The position numbers and the translations under genes were made by a program. The notes beneath the pieces were generated by a model. The model did no database searches. It had not been told where the DNA came from and saw only the letters and a program-made list of their open reading frames with translations. This document shows positions 29,691 through 35,929 of a DNA stretch of 35,929 nt, piece by piece (within the stretch, counting starts at the first letter, position 1; each line of letters begins with the position of its first letter). The stretch lies in assembly GCA_003427395.1 (NCBI GenBank), contig BFEA01000606.1, forward strand, positions 671,575-707,503. Reading direction: 5' to 3'. This DNA is from Chara braunii (lineage: Eukaryota > Streptophyta > Charophyceae > Charales > Characeae).

Positions 29691-30330
29691 CTTTCGAAGT
29701 ACTGACATGCTGCACTCGGTTAAATCCATATGAGATGTGAATGGATCGTACTTGTGTTAAACGAGTGCACAATCTGAGAACAAGTGAATGGTTCGTTTCA
29801 CAGCCATTTTGCAGAAATGTGCCTTGCATGCTGCCACGTCAGGCGGGATGTACCAGGGTGCTGTTTCCCTTGACGTCGAAGTACTGGCATAGATAAGATA
29901 GACAATACAAACCCAGGTGTCGTGGACTTCACATACGAGATGGGAAGGGATCGTACTTGTATTGAACGAGTGCACAAAATCTGAGAACAAGTGAATGGAA
30001 GTACCTTAAACCCATCACCACGCTTCCCAGCCATTTTGAAGAAACGCGCCTTGCATGCTACTGCGTTGGGCTGGATGTACGGGGGTGCTGTTTCGCTGGA
30101 CATTGTGGATAGAAGTACCTTAAACCACCACGGTCCACCAGTGCTGGTATGCTTGCAATTGGTTAGATCCATACGAGATGGGAATGGACCGTAGTTGTGT
30201 TGAATAAGTGCACAATCCGAGAACAAGTGAAAAGTACCGTAAACCACCAGTATGCTTCCCAGGCATTTCGCAGAAACACGCCTTGCATGCTGCCGCGTCG
30301 GACGGGATTTGCCGAGGTGCTGTTTCGCTG
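29690..30330. repeat. Three tandem units of about 230 bp
   Basis: GCCTTGCATGCT anchors lie at 29821, 30048 and 30280 (spacing 227 and 232). Each unit also has GAGATGGGAATGGA-like sequence, GAGTGCACAATCTGAGAAC, a CTTCCCAGCCATTTTG block and GGTGCTGTTTCGCTGGAC. The 187-codon minus frame is a product of the repeat. Confidence 0.85.
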
Positions 30331-30476
30331 GACATCTGTCCAGGCGAAACGGGCCTTGCATGCAAGCCGTTTTGCCTGGATCGATGTCCAGCTAAATGGC
30401 TTTCCGGTACATCCCGCCTGTCGCGGCAGCATGCAAGGCGTGTTTTTGCAAAATGGCTGGGAAACGTCCTGGTGGT
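30243..30476. mobile_element. Foldback TTAA-type element (234 bp)
   Basis: Left ACCACCAGTATGCTTCCCAG, ACACGCCTTGCATGCTGCCG is mirrored by the right end, read inverted as ACCACCAGGACGTTTCCCAG, ACACGCCTTGCATGCTGCCG; arms exceed 70 bp. Right border TTAA is intact (30477-30480), left is GTAA. The centre has a near-palindrome, GTTTCGCTGGACA then TGTCCAGGCGAAAC (30322-30350). Termini link it to the TTAA family. Confidence 0.7.
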
Positions 30477-30929
30477 TTAAACTTTAAAACCATCAGTCTC
30501 TCTGTAGACTTTCCGTGCTCTCGCCTCCTTGCCTGGGTTGTTGGTAGGCCTGATCTAGGAACCAATGGACTGCCTCGGATATATAAGAGGTTGTCATGGG
30601 GTATCGCTGCATGGTACAGGTCCTACAGGAGCTTTGTTGTTCTATGTCAACTGTTCTATGTAAGGGGTGCTGGCCCCTGTTGCATGCATGTGATGGGCTT
30701 CGATAAGATGTGAAGCCTCAGCAGCAGCTGAGCAATCCTGTGACTCAATGGTCACCCCAGGGTCTCAACTTCTCTCAAGTGCCACCAGAACCGCTGAAAT
30801 TTCACCCCCCAAAAAAGGGAATTTTTAATTTATTTGTTTTTAATTCAGTTCAAAGCGGGCGGACCAGAACGCCAAAGGACACTTAAACCACCAGTTGTCG
30901 GCCCAGCGTGTGAGAAGCCCCCTGCTGGT

Positions 30930-31760
30930 TAACGTGGAGCCGTGGAAAGGCTTGGAGTGCCCGTTCGGAAAAGACTGACGGCGCCAGTCAAATCACGTTC
31001 CACGGCAGTTTGGATCTCGTAGGGCCAGCCAAAAAGAAAAATGCACATTGGAAAAACGAGGCTGCGAACAACCAGTGGGCAGGGGGAAATTGGTAGATAG
31101 GGCCGACACAAAAAACCTTCTTAGTTTTCTGCACCCAAACTTTTCCCCTTTGGCAAGAAGAGCCCATGGGTAATACAGGCTGTCAGATGTAAAAATCTGC
31201 CGGCCGAGCTTGGGTCCCGATCGCTTGGCCTCTTCCTACCGGATTATGAACTTGGCACTATATTTGTGCCAGATTCATTTTCCAGTGTGCCCTTCTTGCC
31301 AGACGGTAGAAGTTTGGGCACAAGAAACCAGAAAGGTTTTCGCGTGGGCGGTTTCTAGCAATTTTGAATTTTCCCAGTGGGTAGCTCAGCCAGTCATGGA
31401 AAGGCTTGGAGTGCCAGTGGGAAAAGGCTGGCAGGGCCAGGTAAATTGTTGCCCACTGCTGTGGCTGAGATCTTTTACGGCAGGGCAAACAAACGCTTCT
31501 CAGAAATGAGGCTCGGACTCACTGGAAAGAGCAGTGGCAATAGTTCTGAGTCAGGACAACAGAAAAGAATGTTCGACTATAGTACATGGCTCCAGCCAAG
31601 TTGAGAATCACGACTGAGCCTCTCCGGAAAAAATGGAGGCTTGGGGCAACCATACAGAAATGGCTGGCGGTGCCAGCCAAAGCTAAAACAAAAACACCTT
31701 GCTGGCATTTCTGCAAAGCTTGGAGCGCAGTGGGAATCCGCCTCGTACAAAGAGGCGGCT
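30930..31760. repeat. Three diverged copies of a GGCTTGGAGTGCC block
   Basis: GTGGAAAGGCTTGGAGTGCC (30943), ATGGAAAGGCTTGGAGTGCC (31396) and ATGGAGGCTTGGGGCAACC (31631) are each followed by GGCTGGCGGTGCCAGCC-like sequence and a region with AAACG/AAACA. Frames differ between copies. Confidence 0.5.
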
Positions 31761-32220
31761 CGGATGTACTGGTGGGTTAGGACAGACGAGATCTCCACTC
31801 CCTGTGTTTCCACTTTCGTCGCCGTAGGAGCAGGAGGAGCCAGCTCCCCCTCCCCCCAAAACTCAAGGCATACTAACACTAGGACTTTGGGAACTGAATT
31901 TGGTCATCGGTCGTGCTCAGATGCATCCTGGAAAGTCACCTTGTGAGACATACCTTAAGCATTTGTACTCTCATCCCCTTTCCCTTGCACTTTTATACTC
32001 TTGTCCATGCGTCTGGCCTTGGACAGATTACAGTGCCGAGTGCATCTTCACACAGAAGTTGACCAAATTCATCTGCCACTCGGGGAGTGACATCGAGGGA
32101 GTTGAACACGCTATGATCTCTTCGGAGTTGTAGAAAGTATGCGTGAGCGACCACGCCCTTGTGACTGAATGGTACACACATCGAACTGATGTTAAACAGG
32201 TTATGATTTCAAACCCTGTT

Positions 32221-32790
32221 CGATGGCATTACGCTAGTGGGATAGGAGCGACCTTATTGGATTCCCCTTTAAATTTGCACGATTGCCGTCCGGGTATCTT
32301 GCTCGCCTTATCATTGTCGGGCTTCAGCTTTGCACTGGTGCTCGCGGAAATCCTTTGCTGCTTGGTTCCCGTAGTAACTTCTGGGCAAAGACCTGAAATC
32401 TGCCATTATTTGGAACGATATACATGTTTGATACTTGGGCACCCTGCCCAGTCCTGTTTTTGCAAACTGAGTACGTTTGCCTCACGGAGTCCGATTCTTG
32501 CACCCTGCTTGATGGAATTATGTTAGCGGGATAGTAGCTACCACATTATCCCTTTTTGCACAATAGCTGTCCTGCTATCTTGCTCACGTGATCGTTCTCG
32601 GGCTTTAGGCTTGCACTGGTACTTGCGGAGATCCTTTTTGCTGCTTGGTTCGTGTATTATAACTTTTGGGCAACGACCCGAAATCTGCCATTATTCGGGA
32701 CTACATACTATAATATACACGTTCGATACTCAGGCACCCTACCCAGTTCCATTTTTCCAAACTGAGTACAATTCCCCTTCTTGGGTGCCT
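32221..32790. repeat. Tandem duplication of about 290 bp
   Basis: Copies beginning GATGGCATTACGCTAGTGGG (32221) and GATGGAATTATGTTAGCGGG (32512) share CTATCTTGCTCACGT/GTATCTTGCTCGCCT, GAAATCCTTTGCTGCTTGG/GAGATCCTTTTTGCTGC, GAAATCTGCCATTATT and CAAACTGAGTAC, with numerous indels. Confidence 0.8.
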
Positions 32791-33043
32791 CACGCAGTCG
32801 GATTCTCCCAGACTATGTACATGGCTTATTCCTGGGCATTGAGAGAATCACAAGGTAGGGTCCAAAAATGGATGAGGTGGGCAACTGGTAAGGCTGCTCC
32901 ATTTTAGCAAATTATTTTCACATCCTATTCTCTCGAGCTACACAAGAGGTACAAAGAGGTCCAGAAGTGGCAAGGTGAGTAGGTGCCATCCCCACCAACC
33001 CCTCTACTATTGCTGTTCTTCATATCCGTCCTGAATGCCAGCA

Positions 33044-33077
33044 TGTGTGTGTGTGTGTGTGTGTGTGAGCGAGCGAG

Positions 33078-33145
<68 letters not shown>
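33044..33145. repeat. (GT)n(GC)n(GA)n composite microsatellite
   Basis: About 12 GT, then GAGC/GC alternation, then about 27 GA units. Alternating purine-pyrimidine in the first half is prone to Z-DNA. Confidence 0.95.
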
Positions 33146-33148
<3 letters not shown>

Positions 33149-33738
33149 GTGTATTTATTTTTCTTCTTGAAACCACCACCCTGGCTGCCCCAACCAGGCT
33201 CGGAAAATGGGACAGGAGGGCTCCGGTATCTTCATATCATCCCAATTATCTCCTTGTCATCCCCCAGCCCAAAGACTTTGCACTAAAACCCAGGTCGTTG
33301 TCCTTGGCTAACAGGATGCAGCTGTGTTTCTAAAGTTTTAACAGACGTCATTGTGCACTGAAGGGAAGCAGGGTGAACTGATGAGGCGGCGAGCAACTTG
33401 CAAATCAGTCCTCGCCTCGAAAGCAAGGAGGAAATCACTCCACAGGGAGTTTCCTTCCCCCTAACTGACTACCACACGCCGCTAGCCAACTCCTAATCTC
33501 ACCCACACATCATCCCAAATCCCTCGTAACCACGCCACCCCCATCCAACTCGACCCTCGAACCCTTGTCGACCCAATCCCAAGCAGCAACCCTAAAACAA
33601 TCCAATCGAAAGAAAAACACTGGATCGCCCCGCTGACAACATCTCGAAGATCGCATAAGAAGGTCGCCATGGCACCCAGCCGAGGAGGGGTGCAGGGGAA
33701 ACCCTTTCTACTAAGCACGTCACCCATAGTGCACTTAC

Positions 33739-33903
33739 CTTTGCATCAGTGCTGTTCTCTCTTCCGGCAAACTGTTCGAAGAGAGCCTCCCCACCTTGCC
33801 CGTTGTTGCCTAATCGCAGGGCAGAGTGCCGGTCAAATTGAGGTAGTTGGACCTCCTTGGTGTTCATCATTGCAACGTTCTCGGAGGCTGCAGCGTTTGT
33901 CAT
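33739..33903 (-). CDS. Possible first coding exon, unknown protein
   Basis: On minus, ATG at 33903 (context GGCATGAC) opens exactly 55 codons ending CAAAG, followed by GTAAGT (33738-33733), a textbook splice donor in phase 0. The peptide begins MTNAAASENVAMMNTKEVQL, continues PQFDRHSALRLGNNG and ends FEQFAGRENSTDAK; composition is that of a normal soluble protein, and no transmembrane or signal segment is seen. The frame is also open upstream to 33936 and past the donor to 33592, so an unspliced 114-codon reading is possible. No second exon can be assigned. It sits some 180 bp inside the right end of the 3.2-kb TTAA element, so it may be a captured host exon. Family unknown. Confidence 0.35.
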
Positions 33904-34102
33904 GCCATGCACTCTTAAAGCACCAGTACACCCCACATCGGCCCACGGGTGTCAGCATGAAACCCGCACCATTTCCGAGGCTGCTGATTTTTTTTTCAGC
34001 ATTGCCGCTGGCCTCGCGGTGCCTCGTGAGTTTTGCTTGTGGCGACAAAAACTTCTGCAAGGCTGGGGCCGTGTACTAGCGGTTTAATCCTCAGGTGCCT
34101 GC

Positions 34103-34113
34103 CCTATATATAG
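34103..34113 (+). promoter_or_regulatory. TATA-box-like site
   Basis: CTATATATAG with a C/T-rich leader downstream and an ATG at 34178 leading only to a 12-codon frame. It lies right outside the 3.2-kb element. Core promoter shape only. Confidence 0.25.
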
Positions 34114-34424
34114 TTGCTCCTGTGGATGCGTTTCCTCCTATTCATCTTTAGCGATCCTTTCCATCCTCACCATTACAATGTTCAACCTTGCTACTTTCCC
34201 CCCCCCCCCTCTTAATATGTTCCCTGGGCGTGCTAGAGGTGCGGGTACGAGCAGACACCGCGACTTTGGACATCACAGTACGACGAGTTATATATGATAT
34301 GACTTCACCTGCTAGTGGTTCGACTTTCATTTCCAGGTTACTTTATTATAAGTTTATACTTTCCGACAATGTAAGTTGGGTCACTGTGAGACTATTTCTT
34401 GATAAACTTTGCAGTGTGTCATCT

Positions 34425-34528
34425 TTTTTTTTTTAATTGTTTCATTGCACTACTCGACGTCCATCAGGATTCGAACTTGGGTCTGTAATTCAACAGTTCA
34501 TGGGTGCACCAACTGAGCTACATCTTGT
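34425..34528 (-). mobile_element. tRNA-derived sequence with A-tail (SINE or retropseudogene)
   Basis: On minus, TAGCTCAGTTGG (34520-34509) is a perfect A box, and AGTTCGAATCC (34478-34468) a one-mismatch B box, about 30 bases apart as in a tRNA without long variable arm. CTGT/ACAG can form an anticodon stem, but the acceptor arms (CAAGATG and the region after the T arm) do not pair, so it is no functional tRNA. An A10 run follows 3' on the same strand (34424-34434 on plus as T). Confidence 0.6.
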
Positions 34529-34530
34529 TG

Positions 34531-35400
34531 GACTACTTCCTGGTTTTATTATCACAGCTACTCTGACGGTTACGACCACTTATTTTGGTACGTGCTGTTG
34601 AGTCACACTGTATGCAACAATATTTACCCTACGTCTTTCGTGTTGCATCAACGTCTACCCTTGCATCCGTTAACTTGTGCGCCGAAAATGAGTTCCTCAA
34701 GCTTAGTGTGTAAGCATATAGGGCAAGGCACTCTTCTTGCATCTCATGTCCACAGTTCAAGGGAGTTGTTTCTTCAGGCTGTGTAGAGTAAAACCTGCTT
34801 AGGCTAAGCAGATACCTAGACTCCTTCCCTACTTGTGAAGTAGCCAGGGCTTTCCTGTTACCAGGTCTCTTTCGAGTTAGGCAGGTACTACGGGTCCTCT
34901 GACTTGCAGTAAAAAAATCATTCGACTGGATCTCGCCGGTATCACCTATAGCCTATAGGCTGTAGCGCTTCGACACCCCACTGCTGCCAGCCCTCCTCAA
35001 AGTGTTCTGTTTCGCACTTCGTCCACTTTCAACCAGTAGTCTATGTCGGGATAACATCCCTTCTAGGCTCTTCTTGATTGTGGTGTCGTGATCCCCTTTG
35101 TGGTGGTTTTCTCATGCTTGTCGTTCTTTTCTTTTTTTCTTTTTTTTTCCCCCTCATGCTTTTTTTCGGGAAACAACCCGAACAGATGCTAGGGATGCTG
35201 GTAAGAGCAGGCACCACTAGCACTATCGGGGAGGCTCCATCTATTGGTGGGGAGCAGCACCTGCTGGAAAGCGGGTCCAGCATCCCTGAACATTGTGGTT
35301 GTTTGTATGAATGGACATGTGATTGTAGCGATATCTGATAAGAAAAACCCTTGAACCCTATTGGCCGTCCTTCTTCATATTGACCGCTTCATATTGACCG
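34531..35400. other. No gene identified
   Basis: Short frames only. A segment near 34210-34260 (GCTAGAGGTGCGGGTACGAG) resembles one near 35190 (GCTAGGGATGCTGGTAAGAG), hinting at an old duplication. Confidence 0.3.
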
Positions 35401-35407
35401 GGGTGCA

Positions 35408-35625
35408 GTCTTGTGCAGTGCTGTGACAGTGTGAGGTGTATTGTGTAAGTGTGGAGCTGATGTGGTGTGGCTTTCACCAACCCCTGTCCCCTCCCTCCCC
35501 AAACCCATGATGTCTTGTGCAGTACTGTGACAGTGTGAGGTGTATTGTGTAAGTGTGGAGCTGATGGAGCTGATGTGGGGTGGCTTCCGCCACCCCCTGT
35601 CCCCTCCTCCCAAAACCCATGATGT
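35408..35625. repeat. Tandem duplication of about 105 bp
   Basis: TCTTGTGCAGTGCTGTGACA (35409) and TCTTGTGCAGTACTGTGACA (35514) begin units sharing GTGTGAGGTGTATTGTGTAA, GTGTGGAGCTGATG and CCCCTGTCCCCTCC, ending in CCCATGATG. The second unit has an extra GGAGCTGAT. A 13-bp duplication, CATATTGACCG, lies just before (35377-35400). Confidence 0.9.
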
Positions 35626-35929
35626 ATGTTACCACCTAAGGTTCATCCTAGTGTGCTCTCCCACCTTCCATTACACATTTCCTTATGCCTCTGAGGTATC
35701 ATTGTACTATCATTATTGTGACCACCTGTGTTCCCCTGTGTTAATCTTGCATCTATTGCCTTCTAGACCCGTCCTAGCGTGCTCTTGACCGTCCTCCTGT
35801 TCCCTCCCTCCCAAATACCCATATCATTAAGTCATGGAGTTGTCATTGTAGTATTAGTCTGTCAAAGCTCTATGAAACAGTATTCACCAATTCGTGGTAG
35901 CTGAGGTAGATCCCAGGGCTCGATCCCTA

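Larger units (their letters stand above)
30887..34083. mobile_element. Candidate 3.2-kb TTAA-flanked element
   Basis: Left TTAA (30883-30886) then ACCACCAGTTGTCGGCCC; right end, read inverted from 34083, ACCGCTAGTACACGGCCC, then TTAA (34084-34087). Thirteen of 18 terminal bases match, and the termini match the smaller TTAA elements. The interior holds tandem duplications, a composite microsatellite and a gene-like exon on minus next to the right end, but no transposase that I can recognise. Two unrelated insertions whose ends happen to face each other remain possible. Confidence 0.4.

Noticed and set aside
29798-30361. 187-codon minus frame
   Set aside because: It lies wholly in the 230-bp tandem array and foldback element; repeated peptide blocks are a by-product.
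31577-31946. Opposed 100-codon frames
   Set aside because: Both strands equally open, repeat-derived in part, no conserved motif.
33379-33412. Hammerhead ribozyme core (CTGATGAGG)
   Set aside because: No GAAA and no stem III closing pair at the right distance.
35860-35929. Possible tRNA-like end (GGCTCGATCCC)
   Set aside because: B-box-like only and cut by the window edge.

Overview
The window reads as non-coding, repeat-dense nuclear DNA from a plant-lineage eukaryote (land plant or charophyte alga; I cannot fix the species). Reasons: long CT, GA, TA and TAGA microsatellites, a scaffold gap (24992-25780) and a single N (27962), fragments of spliceosomal U2, U5 and U6 RNA, GT-AG splice signals, an LTR-retrotransposon primer-binding site of the plant initiator-Met type (20979), a short TTTAGGG telomere-like stretch (28662-28678), many terminal-inverted-repeat elements, and no long intact gene.

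Layout. 1-2700: microsatellites, a 92-bp tandem duplication, and a TA-flanked DNA element (1229-2699) that carries a second, TTAA-flanked element nested inside it (1436-2180). 2700-9900: AT-rich DNA, a 219-bp tandem duplication, copies 1 and 2 of an interspersed repeat (family A), a MITE (5211-5573), and arrays of about 123 bp and about 80 bp units. 10600-11700: a minus-strand stretch of protein-like reading frames broken by stops, not recognised. 12700-16800: U6 fragment, gag-like scraps, a possible LTR (12893-13552) holding a strong three-way-junction inverted repeat, family A copy 3, and two more tandem arrays. 17200-20130: a degenerate U6 copy, family A copy 4 with long inverted ends, and a second copy of the TA-flanked element. 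20130-24020: an LTR primer-binding site, an ACGTGG-rich stretch, and a decayed plus-strand gene whose last exon junction can still be read (23833-23903). 24100-26200: MITE, U6 fragment, gap, tRNA-derived SINE. 27030-27370: a tight group of U5, U2 and U6 fragments interrupted by a small TTAA element. 28800-34090: a third TA-element relative, a 230-bp tandem array ending in a foldback element, and a 3.2-kb TTAA-flanked element carrying a gene-like exon with a canonical donor. 34090 to the end: a TATA-like site, a tRNA-derived sequence and a 105-bp tandem duplication.

No working gene set or operon can be shown. The strongest signals are the U5-U2-U6 group at 27037-27366, and a TTAA-flanked element family (at least four copies) whose insertion at 1432-2184 is supported by a related empty site elsewhere in the window and two of whose members appear to carry pieces of coding sequence. 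All matches to snRNAs and families were made by eye from remembered consensus features and need a proper search.
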